Shown here piece after piece: positions 1 to 5,728 of a DNA stretch of 17,788 nucleotides. Location of the stretch: the NCBI GenBank assembly GCA_934526125.1, contig CAKSZU010000040.1, positions 1 through 17,788 on the forward strand, written 5' to 3'. The notes beneath the pieces are model-generated. The model was not told the DNA's origin. It searched no databases and saw only the letters and a list, made by a program, of their open reading frames with translations. The translations under genes were made by a program, and so were the position numbers. Positions within the stretch are counted from its first letter, which is position 1; every line of letters begins with the position of its first letter. This DNA comes from an uncultured Faecalibacterium sp. GTDB taxonomy: Bacteria; Bacillota; Clostridia; Oscillospirales; Ruminococcaceae.

Positions 1-26
1 CCGCCGGTAACAATGATTGCGTACAT
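1..26 (-). CDS. rplU: 50S ribosomal protein L21, N-terminal fragment (runs off the window)
   Basis: Only the first eight codons and part of a ninth lie in the window. Read on the minus strand they give MYAIIVTGG, which matches the very conserved start of bacterial ribosomal protein L21 (MYAII-TGGKQ). An AAGGA ribosome binding site lies eight bases upstream of the ATG. L21 is a large-subunit protein bound to 23S rRNA. The identification rests on nine residues, but it is supported by the structured leader and strong promoter directly upstream, as expected for rplU. The rest of the gene, and probably rpmA, should lie beyond position 1. Confidence 0.8.
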
Positions 27-108
27 TTGTTTCATTCCTTTTCGTTGTACTCGCTGGTCGTAAAGGCAGGCCCTCACGGGGCCATTTGCGGTGCCCACAC
101 CAAGCGGC
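27..108 (-). ncRNA. Structured 5' leader of rplU (L21 leader-like autoregulatory element)
   Basis: The roughly 80-nt transcript between the rplU promoter and start codon folds into nested stems. An outer stem pairs CGCUUGGU (106-99) with ACCAGCG (58-52), with one bulged U. Inside are GGUG-UGGG-CACC (101-90) and GGCCC-CGUGA-GGGCC (83-69). The first inner stem competes with the outer stem for GGU. Known Firmicute rplU operons carry an L21 leader RNA at this place with similar size and layout. Equating this leader with that family is inference from position and shape, since I cannot run a covariance search. Confidence 0.6.
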
Positions 109-114
109 TAGAAT

Positions 115-143
115 AGTATAGCAGAAAAACGTCCGCTTTGCAA
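115..143 (-). promoter_or_regulatory. Sigma-A-type promoter of rplU
   Basis: On the minus strand, TTGCAA (143-138) is followed after exactly 17 bases by TATACT (120-115). Transcription would start near 108, giving the 80-nt structured leader. The -35 element lies inside the loop region of the lgt terminator hairpin, so the two elements share the same bases. Confidence 0.7.
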
Positions 144-146
144 GCG
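125..146 (-). terminator. Probable lgt operon terminator, overlapping the rplU promoter
   Basis: Sixteen bases past the lgt stop codon the minus strand has CGCTT-GCA-AAGCG, then GACG and TTTTT. A longer pairing, AAAACG (150-145) with CGTTTT (131-126), is also possible. The stem is short, so termination may be leaky. The hairpin occupies the same bases as the rplU -35 element. Confidence 0.45.
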
Positions 147-161
147 TTTTCGGGCATTCTT

Positions 162-1214
162 TCAAAGTTTTTTGTCTTTTTCTTCTGCCTGTTTATCATC
201 CAGCTCCGCCTTCACCGCATCGTTCCAGGCGGCGGTCTTTGCCACGAACTCGGCACGGGGGGCGGAGGCGGGCAGGGTGCTGTCCTGTCCGGCAGGGACT
301 GCGGGGGCCTTCGCCTTCTTCATCCGGGCGCGGTTCTCACTGTTGAGGGCCAGCGGCACCATCAGGGGCTTGTCCTTGTATTTCTTCGTCAGGATGATCT
401 CCGCGATGACGCCGCCCACAACGGCCGCGGCCGCCACCAGCTGGGACACCCGCAGGCCGATGCTGGGCACCAGCAGCAGGCTGTCCGTGCGGAGTGCTTC
501 GATCCAGAACCGCCCGGCACCGTACCAGATGAGGTACCGCAGGGCGATGTCGCCCGCAAATTTCCGCTTCTTGATGTACCGCACCAGCAGGAACAGCCCC
601 ACGAAGCACCAGATGCTCTCATATAAGAAGGTGGGATGCACCGGCAGGTTGGGGTCGATGGTCACGCCCTTGGGCACAGTGACCACGCTGCTTGTGAGGT
701 AATCGTGGGTGGCCTGGCTGTACATGCCCCAGGGCAGGGTGGTGTTGCAGCCGAAGGCCTCCTGGTTGAAGAAGTTGCCCCAGCGGCCGCAGCCCTGCCC
801 GATGAGGAAGCCCATGGCCGCCAGATCGAACATGGGCAGCATGGGGACTTTCCGCCACTTGCAGGCCAGACCGCCGAACAGAAAGGCTCCGATGATGCCG
901 CCGTAGATGGCAAGACCGCCGTCCCGGATGGCAAACACATCGGCAAGGCTGTGGTACTCGTAGGGCGAAAGGGCCACATAATAGAGCCGGGCGCACAGGA
1001 TGCCCATGACCACGCCGATCAGGATCACATCCACCATGGCGTCGGCATCCACGCCGAACTCCACCCCGTGGCGGAAGGCGAACACCAGCGCCAGACACAT
1101 GCCCGCGGCAATGCAGACCCCGTACCAGTAAATGTTCATGCCCCCAATGGAAAAGGCCACGCGGTTGAGTTCAAAGCTCAGCCCCAGCCCCGGGAACTGT
1201 ACCAGATTCGTCAT
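162..1214 (-). CDS. lgt: Prolipoprotein diacylglyceryl transferase
   Basis: Lgt moves the diacylglycerol group from phosphatidylglycerol to the lipobox cysteine of prelipoproteins, the first step of lipoprotein maturation in the cytoplasmic membrane. The 350-aa product has about seven membrane segments. It carries the Lgt signature GRWGNFFNQEAFG (residues 143-155), HPTFLYES (193-200) and GRFWIEALR (234-242), which hold the conserved Arg, Asn and Glu of the active site. The ATG start has an AGGAGG site seven bases upstream, inside the end of the preceding gene, and overlaps that gene's stop as ATGA, so translation is probably coupled. The family usually runs 260-300 residues. Here a charged, Ala/Lys-rich tail of about 60 residues after residue 290 adds length and should face the cytoplasm. 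It is the last gene of the minus-strand operon. Confidence 0.95.
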   Translation of the reverse strand: MTNLVQFPGLGLSFELNRVAFSIGGMNIYWYGVCIAAGMCLALVFAFRHGVEFGVDADAMVDVILIGVVMGILCARLYYVALSPYEYHSLADVFAIRDGGLAIYGGIIGAFLFGGLACKWRKVPMLPMFDLAAMGFLIGQGCGRWGNFFNQEAFGCNTTLPWGMYSQATHDYLTSSVVTVPKGVTIDPNLPVHPTFLYESIWCFVGLFLLVRYIKKRKFAGDIALRYLIWYGAGRFWIEALRTDSLLLVPSIGLRVSQLVAAAAVVGGVIAEIILTKKYKDKPLMVPLALNSENRARMKKAKAPAVPAGQDSTLPASAPRAEFVAKTAAWNDAVKAELDDKQAEEKDKKL

Positions 1215-2527
1215 TCTGTTTCCTCCTCATCGTCCGTTTCTTCCCCGGCCGTGCCGTCCGGCCGGATATCCATGACGGCCATCCGCTCCTCGCTCAGGAT
1301 GTTCTGCAGCGCGGCGTCGGCATCTTCTGCCGTCAGGGAAGCCAGCGCCGTGATCTGCTGGGCCACCGTCTGGCCGCTGAGGGCAAAGTCCGCCATCTGG
1401 CTGGCCGAGTCCTCCACGTTTTCCAGATTTTCGATCAGCTGGCCGTATTTTTCGTTCTTGCAGAGGGTGAAGATCTCCCGGTCCACGCCCTCGGCCCGGA
1501 CCCGCCGGATCTCATCCAGCAGCAGCTGCCGCACCGTGTCGGGCACATCGCTCTCGCCGGTGAACAGGATGCAGCAGCAGCCGTCCACCCGCAGCACTTC
1601 CCCGCCGAAGCCGGGGTTGGTCAGGCCCTCATCGTAGAGTTTCCGGTAAAGAGGCGACATCCCGCCGCAGATGCAGCAGAGGATCAGGTCATACAGCATC
1701 TCGCTGCGCAGGTCGTCCGGCGGCAGGGGCTGCTCCTTGAAGCCGATGCCGAAGCAGGGCTTGGATACCGGCATGGTGATGGTCTTATGATCGGCGGCAA
1801 GGGTCATGGGCTCTTCTGCCCAGAGCCGCTGTACCCGGCTGACCGGGCGCGGTCCCATCAGGCCGTGGCGCTCGCAGGCGGCCAGGATCTGCTCCATGCT
1901 GGTGTTGCCGGCCGCGGCCAGCACCATGTTGTTGGGGGCGTAGAAGGCCCTGCAGCAGTCGTAGAGCATCTCCGGGGTGATCTTTGCAATGCTCTCCACC
2001 GTGCCCGCGATGTCGCTGCGGATGGGGTGGCTGTGGTACAGGCACTCGCACAGGCCGGTGATCAGCCGCCAGTCGGCGCTGTCATCGTACATCTTGATCT
2101 CCTGCCCGATGATCCCCTGTTCCTTGGCAATGGTCTGCCCGGTAAAATAGGGGTGCCCCACCATCCCCAGCAGCACGTCCAGACTCTCGTCCAGCTGCTC
2201 GGTGGCGGTGAAGAGGTAGCAGGTGCGGTCGAAGCTGGTAAAGGCGTTGGCGTTGGCCCCCGTCTTAGCGAATTTGGCAAAGGCATCGCCGTCCTCATCC
2301 TCGAACATCTTGTGTTCCAGAAAATGCGCCACACCGGCCGGCAGATGCACTTCCCTGCCCTGGACCCGGAAATCCCGGTCGATGGAGCCGAAGCGGGTGG
2401 CGTAGATCACATGAGTGCCGGAATAGCCCGGCATGGGCCGCACCAGAACGGTCAGCCCCGAGGGAAGCACCCGCCACTCATCGGCGGCGGCTTCGGTCAG
2501 GGCGCGGTTCGCAGAAGCTTCAGGCAT
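1211..2527 (-). CDS. M16 family zinc metallopeptidase, catalytic member of a pair (YmfH-type)
   Basis: The 438-aa protein has the inverted zinc motif of pitrilysin-type peptidases, HFLEH at residues 68-72. E136 and E143, seven apart and about 70 residues downstream, fit the conserved glutamate pair that supplies the third zinc ligand. The two-lobe M16 layout is present, with a C-terminal inactive lobe. No signal peptide is seen, so it should act in the cytoplasm on peptides. The ATG is preceded by GGAGGAG seven bases upstream and overlaps the previous gene by eight bases. Paired M16 genes, one with and one without the zinc motif, are a standard Firmicute arrangement (YmfF/YmfH in Bacillus). 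The physiological substrate is not clear from sequence. The protein ends in an acidic tail rich in Glu and Asp. Confidence 0.9.
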   Translation of the reverse strand: MPEASANRALTEAAADEWRVLPSGLTVLVRPMPGYSGTHVIYATRFGSIDRDFRVQGREVHLPAGVAHFLEHKMFEDEDGDAFAKFAKTGANANAFTSFDRTCYLFTATEQLDESLDVLLGMVGHPYFTGQTIAKEQGIIGQEIKMYDDSADWRLITGLCECLYHSHPIRSDIAGTVESIAKITPEMLYDCCRAFYAPNNMVLAAAGNTSMEQILAACERHGLMGPRPVSRVQRLWAEEPMTLAADHKTITMPVSKPCFGIGFKEQPLPPDDLRSEMLYDLILCCICGGMSPLYRKLYDEGLTNPGFGGEVLRVDGCCCILFTGESDVPDTVRQLLLDEIRRVRAEGVDREIFTLCKNEKYGQLIENLENVEDSASQMADFALSGQTVAQQITALASLTAEDADAALQNILSEERMAVMDIRPDGTAGEETDDEEETE

Positions 2528-3803
2528 GGGCGTTCTCCTCCTCCCGAGTCAGAAGGCAGCTGACCGACAGGGACAGCTGCCGCAGAATGGCGCGGACCTC
2601 CTCTTTTGTCACCGCCAGCAGCGCCGCGCGGGCGTCCTCCGGCGTCTGGACGGGGCCGCCCCGCAGCACTTCCATGTAATACCAGGTCTCGATGCCGCCC
2701 AGAGTGTCCTCGATGCCCGCCATCCCGCTGAGCAGCGAGCGGCGGCAGTCCTCCAGTTCCTCGTCGGTGATGGGCCCGTCGCAGAGGCCGGCCAGCTCCT
2801 TCAGGATGGCCTGCTCGGCCCGGGCGGCATCGGCGTGTTCCACGCCGCTGTTGACCGCCATGCTGCCGGTAAAGCTCTGGAAGGACGACGAGCAGTAATA
2901 GCACAGGTGATCCCGCTCCCGCACGTTCAGGAACAGGCGGCTGGTCACACTGCCGCCGTACAGGGCCATGGCAAGGCGGACCGCCGCCATCTGCTCCGGC
3001 TGCATGGGGGTGCCCAGGGTAAACAGCATACAGAGCTTGGCCTGCACGGTGTCGAAGCGCTCCACCCGGCGCACCGGCTCCTGCCGGGGCATGGCCAGAT
3101 TTTCCGTCAGGGGCAGCGGGGCGCGGTCGATGTGCGCAAGCTCTGCCAGCAGAGCGCGGCACACCTGTTCGGTCTCGGCCTCCCCGCAGCCCAGCACCAG
3201 CAGTTCGATCTGGGCGGTGCGGAGCATTTCGCGGTAGGCATCCGTCAGCATTTCCGGCGTCAGGGCGTCCACTTCTTCCAGATAGCCCTCCTGCCGGATG
3301 CCGGCGGGGCTGTCCCCGAAGAACTCCCGGTTGGCCTGCCGCTGGCAGTAGATCCGCTTTTCGTTGATCTCGTCCTCCAGCGCCTTTTTCAGCATCTGCT
3401 TCTCGATGGCCACGGCCTCCGGGTCAAACACCCCGTCCGCAAAGGCCGGATGAAAGGCCGTGCCCAGCGCCAGAGCCGCATACTCCCGGGTCAGGGCCTC
3501 CCCTTCCAGCGCAAACCGGTCCTTGATGCCGGTGGCGCTGACGCAGAGGTTGTGGTTGGCCCCCAGCGGACGGGCGTCCACCGTCAGGTCGGCCCCATAG
3601 AGACGGGCCAGTTTCTTGGTCATCCGGGTCATATCCGGACAGTCGGCATAGCCCCGCTCCATCAGATACGGCAGCAGGGCATGGGCCGTGGCAGTCTGCC
3701 GCCGGGCCGGGAACGCAAAATGGATGCTGATCCGGCAGCGGTTGAATTTCTGCGCCGGGTCCCAGGAAAGATGGACCCCGGGCGCGATCTCGGTTCGTTT
3801 CAA
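2520..3803 (-). CDS. M16 family peptidase-like protein lacking the zinc motif (YmfF-type)
   Basis: This 427-aa protein has the overall M16 fold pattern, including the LARLYGADL stretch (66-74) and the GGSVTSRLFLNVRE-type segment of the second lobe. Where the active partner has HFLEH it has HALLPYLMERG (41-51), so it cannot bind zinc in the usual way. It probably forms the non-catalytic half of a heterodimer with the product of the next gene, as known for other split M16 peptidases. The start is TTG at 3803, chosen because AAGGAG stands eight bases upstream and no in-frame ATG or GTG lies near. A weak start may keep the level tuned to its partner. It is 24 bases downstream of the M15-like gene and overlaps the active M16 gene by eight bases. 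Confidence 0.88.
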   Translation of the reverse strand: MKRTEIAPGVHLSWDPAQKFNRCRISIHFAFPARRQTATAHALLPYLMERGYADCPDMTRMTKKLARLYGADLTVDARPLGANHNLCVSATGIKDRFALEGEALTREYAALALGTAFHPAFADGVFDPEAVAIEKQMLKKALEDEINEKRIYCQRQANREFFGDSPAGIRQEGYLEEVDALTPEMLTDAYREMLRTAQIELLVLGCGEAETEQVCRALLAELAHIDRAPLPLTENLAMPRQEPVRRVERFDTVQAKLCMLFTLGTPMQPEQMAAVRLAMALYGGSVTSRLFLNVRERDHLCYYCSSSFQSFTGSMAVNSGVEHADAARAEQAILKELAGLCDGPITDEELEDCRRSLLSGMAGIEDTLGGIETWYYMEVLRGGPVQTPEDARAALLAVTKEEVRAILRQLSLSVSCLLTREEENAHA

Positions 3804-3827
3804 CAGTCGTTCTCCTTCGATCTATCG

Positions 3828-4640
3828 TCAGGTTTTGGCACGTTCCAGTGCCAGGAATTCTTCCAGCGAAAGGCCGGATGCCCGGATGACGAGGGCGTTG
3901 TCCACCCCCACATACCGCCAGTGCCAGGGCTGGTACACCATGCCGGTGGCGGCCTGATGTTCCTCCGGCCAGCGGAGGATGAAGCCGTACTCGGCCGCAT
4001 AGGCCGTCAGCCACTCGTAGGCGCGGGTGTCTGCAAAGGCGGTGGTCTTTTCTCCGCAGTCCGGGCTGAGGATGTCGGCCCCGTAGCCGGCGGCCTGTTC
4101 GCTGGCCATTGCCTGGGGCTGGACGCTGACGGCCCGGGCCGCGGCGTCCTCTTCGGAAAGCCCTTTGCTCCGGTAACCTTCCAGACAGGCATCGTAGGCG
4201 GCCTGCCGGGCGGCGGTATCCTGATACCCCGTCACGAGGGTCAGGGTGACCCCGTCGGCAGCGGCCGCCTGCACCATGCTGCGGAACTGCTCCGCCGCCT
4301 CCGCTTCCAGCTGCTCGCCGGTGGCGTCGTCTGCCACGGCCAGCACGAGCGAAGGCTCTGCTTCCAGCGGCAGGTTCCGGTTCACCAGCACCAGCCGGGG
4401 GTCCGAAAGTTCCACTCCTTCGCCGCTGTCCTCATAGGCCCGGGCCGTAAAGGCCTCCGGCCCGGCAAGCAGAGCGTGGGCCCGGGGCAGAAGCCACAGG
4501 ATGCCGCTGGTCATCAGGGCGACGGCGGCCCCGCAGGCCGCCAGCAGGATCGCCCAGTTCCGCGCCAGCCGCAGACAGCGCCGGATCTTCCACTCCCGCC
4601 GGGTCATCCGCCGCCGGGGGGCTTGCTTTTTCTGGTTCAT
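3828..4640 (-). CDS. M15/VanY-family protein with substituted catalytic residues, membrane-anchored
   Basis: The 270-aa protein has a basic N-terminus, one membrane segment (about 29-51) and an extracellular domain of the VanY/DacB D-Ala-D-Ala carboxypeptidase family. The family landmarks are visible: VTGYQD (136-141) for the SGYRS region, SEQAAGYGAD (180-189) for SEHxxGxAxD, and YQPWHWRYVG (236-245) for YEPWHFRYVG. Two key positions differ. The first zinc ligand His is Gln182, and the catalytic Glu before PWH is Gln237, while Asp189 and His240 remain. It may therefore be a cell-wall binding or regulatory pseudoenzyme instead of a carboxypeptidase. The ATG is preceded by GAAGGGA at nine bases. 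It is the first gene of the operon that ends with lgt, directly behind a clear promoter. Confidence 0.85.
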   Translation of the reverse strand: MNQKKQAPRRRMTRREWKIRRCLRLARNWAILLAACGAAVALMTSGILWLLPRAHALLAGPEAFTARAYEDSGEGVELSDPRLVLVNRNLPLEAEPSLVLAVADDATGEQLEAEAAEQFRSMVQAAAADGVTLTLVTGYQDTAARQAAYDACLEGYRSKGLSEEDAAARAVSVQPQAMASEQAAGYGADILSPDCGEKTTAFADTRAYEWLTAYAAEYGFILRWPEEHQAATGMVYQPWHWRYVGVDNALVIRASGLSLEEFLALERAKT

Positions 4641-4708
4641 GGATCATGTTCCCTTCTCACTTCAGTCCGCAGTGCACAGCCGCAGCGCACCGCGCAATAC
4701 ATTGTTTT

Positions 4709-4737
4709 ATTATACTCTTCTTTGCGCATGGTGTAAA
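4709..4737 (-). promoter_or_regulatory. Promoter of the M15-M16-M16-lgt operon
   Basis: On the minus strand TTTACA (4737-4732) and a perfect TATAAT (4714-4709) are separated by 17 bases. This predicts a start near 4702 and an untranslated leader of about 60 bases before the ATG at 4640. No other good promoter is seen inside the operon. Confidence 0.75.
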
Positions 4738-4810
4738 CGGCAGGGATTGTTAAAAAACTGTGTCCGCCCCGGGCGGCGAAATTCTTTTTGCTGTCCGCGG
4801 CAAAAAACAG

Positions 4811-4839
4811 TTGACAAATCCGGACCGATTTGCTAAACT
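4811..4839 (+). promoter_or_regulatory. Promoter of tRNA-Gly(CCC)
   Basis: A perfect TTGACA (4811-4816) is followed after 17 bases by TAAACT (4834-4839). Transcription would begin only a few bases before the mature tRNA end at 4853. The interval 4740-4810 between this and the divergent operon promoter holds small GC-rich hairpins such as CCGCC-CCG-GGCGG and TTTTTGC/GCAAAAA, and no gene. Confidence 0.65.
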
Positions 4840-4852
4840 ATACAGGAAGTTT

Positions 4853-4928
4853 GCAGGGTTAGCTCATCCGGTAGAGCGACTGCTTCCCAAGCAGTAGGCG
4901 GCGGGTTCGAGTCCCGTATCCTGCTCCA
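4853..4928 (+). tRNA. tRNA-Gly (anticodon CCC)
   Basis: The 76 bases fold as a full cloverleaf. The acceptor arm pairs GCAGGGT with ATCCTGC, the D arm is GCTC/GAGC, the anticodon arm is ACTGC/GCAGT with loop TTCCCAA, and the T arm is GCGGG/CCCGT around TTCGAGT. The loop gives anticodon CCC, reading GGG glycine codons. The 3' CCA is encoded. It is a single-gene unit with its own promoter and terminator. Confidence 0.95.
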
Positions 4929-4934
4929 GAAAAC

Positions 4935-4984
4935 AGCGGCAGAACGTGTCTTTTGGACGGTTCTGCCGCTTCTTTTTTGTTTTT
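4935..4984 (+). terminator. Rho-independent terminator of tRNA-Gly(CCC)
   Basis: AGCGGCAGAAC (4935-4945) and GTTCTGCCGCT (4960-4970) form a perfect 11-bp stem with a 14-base loop, followed by TCTTTTTTGTTTTT. It begins six bases after the encoded CCA. Confidence 0.92.
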
Positions 4985-5143
4985 GGGCCGAAAGAATGCG
5001 GGATCTCCCCAAAAATGGGGACATCGAAAACATCTTATATGAGGGTATGCTCAAAAATGAGCAGCCCCCTGCCCCGGCTGCGGCAAACGCGGCAAAAATC
5101 GCAAATGCGATCCTTGCGATGAAGATATCGCAAACGTCGCTGT

Positions 5144-5227
5144 TTCTGGTTCTGGTTCTGCTTCTGGTTCTGCTTCTGGTTCTGCTTCTGGTTCTGATAC
5201 TGCTTCTGGTTCTGGTTCTGCTTCTGC
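5144..5227 (+). repeat. Hexanucleotide tandem repeat, 14 units of TTCTGS
   Basis: Fourteen head-to-tail hexamers follow the consensus TTCTG[G/C]. Only units 9 and 10 (TTCTGA, TACTGC) depart from it. The last base of successive units runs G G C G C G C G A C G G C C. The tract ends in the 12-bp palindrome CTTCTGCAGAAG (5221-5232). Because the unit is a multiple of three, gain or loss of units would lengthen or shorten any encoded protein without changing frame. Depending on frame the tract encodes Leu-Val/Leu-Leu, Ser-Gly/Ser-Ala or Phe-Trp/Phe-Cys on plus, and Glu-Pro/Glu-Ala, Gln-Asn/Gln-Lys or Thr-Arg/Ser-Arg on minus. Confidence 0.95.
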
Positions 5228-5280
5228 AGAAGAGACAGAGGCCGCTGCCGCGTCCCGCTCCCCCGCATCTCTGTTCACTC

Positions 5281-5308
5281 TTGCATTTTCTTCCGGTTGC
5301 TTTATAAT
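5281..5308 (+). promoter_or_regulatory. Promoter of the DnaD/DnaC-like operon
   Basis: TTGCAT (5281-5286) and a perfect TATAAT (5303-5308) are separated by 16 bases, giving a short leader of about 30 bases before the ATG at 5345. The -10 is exact and the -35 is weaker. Confidence 0.6.
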
Positions 5309-5344
5309 AAGTAGGAACGATCACAAAGCCGGAAAGGATTCGCC

Positions 5345-5716
5345 ATGATCTTTGTACCTTTACTGCATTATTTCAAGTGCAAGAACACATACAGCGGCAA
5401 CGAGCTGGGGATGCGCTACCGCATCACGCCGGGCAAGCGGAGCGTCCCTGCCCCGGAGGGCGGCGATGCCGCGGCGGAGGAGGCCATCCTGACGGTGGAC
5501 CTCTGGCCGGACCCCTGGACGCTGGATAAGACCGACCCGGCGCTGCGGCGGCAGGAGGTGTTCCCCCTGACGGAGGAAGGCCGCCTTGCGGTCAGCCGGT
5601 ATCTGGAGGACAGTTTCAAGGCCGATCCGGACCGCTGGAAGCAGCAGCCCTCCATCCTGGACTGCGAACCCTGGGCCCCGCCTGCCCCGGAACCGGACGA
5701 CACTGCCGAAAGCTGA
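5345..5716 (+). CDS. Conserved-looking hypothetical protein, 123 aa
   Basis: I do not recognise a family. The ATG has GGAAAGGA six bases upstream and follows a promoter closely, so translation is likely. The N-terminal third (MIFVPLLHYFKCKNTY, then SGNELGMRYRITPGK) looks like compact beta strands. The middle is Ala/Glu-rich, and the segment around residues 70-100 (FPLTEEGRLAVSRYLEDSF) is probably a helix. The tail is acidic and Pro-rich. There is no signal peptide or membrane segment, so it should be cytoplasmic. It is the first gene of the operon, 12 bases ahead of the DnaD-domain gene, which suggests a role linked to replication initiation or simply shared expression. Codon use matches the genes downstream. 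Confidence 0.75.
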   Translation: MIFVPLLHYFKCKNTYSGNELGMRYRITPGKRSVPAPEGGDAAAEEAILTVDLWPDPWTLDKTDPALRRQEVFPLTEEGRLAVSRYLEDSFKADPDRWKQQPSILDCEPWAPPAPEPDDTAES

Positions 5717-5728
5717 GGGAACCGCACC

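Larger units (their letters stand above)
4996..5348 (+). pseudogene. Possible small zinc-ribbon protein gene, split by a frameshift in a C run
   Basis: From ATG 4996 the first frame gives a protein-like start (MRDLPKNGDIENILYEGM, then LKNEQPP) and then turns into a Leu/Val run. If the five-C run at 5065-5069 had six Cs, the reading would continue as CPGCGKRGKNRKCDPC, a CxxC-x8-CxxC zinc-knuckle pattern. An acidic DEDIANVAV segment and a Ser-Gly/Ser-Ala repeat would follow, ending at TGA 5346-5348, which overlaps the next gene's ATG. This suggests a gene broken by one missing base, a phase-variable gene, or a sequencing error. Against it, there is no convincing ribosome binding site or promoter, the 5' end sits right behind a tRNA terminator, the last 30 codons overlap a promoter, and repeat tracts open all six frames. 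The competing minus-strand reading, from GTG 5278, is a Glu-Pro/Glu-Ala repeat. Function is unknown. Confidence 0.3.

Noticed and set aside
4833..5324. Minus-strand frame of 163 codons with Arg/Thr/Ser repeats
   Set aside because: It runs through the tRNA-Gly gene and its terminator and owes its length to the hexamer repeat. It is not a credible gene.
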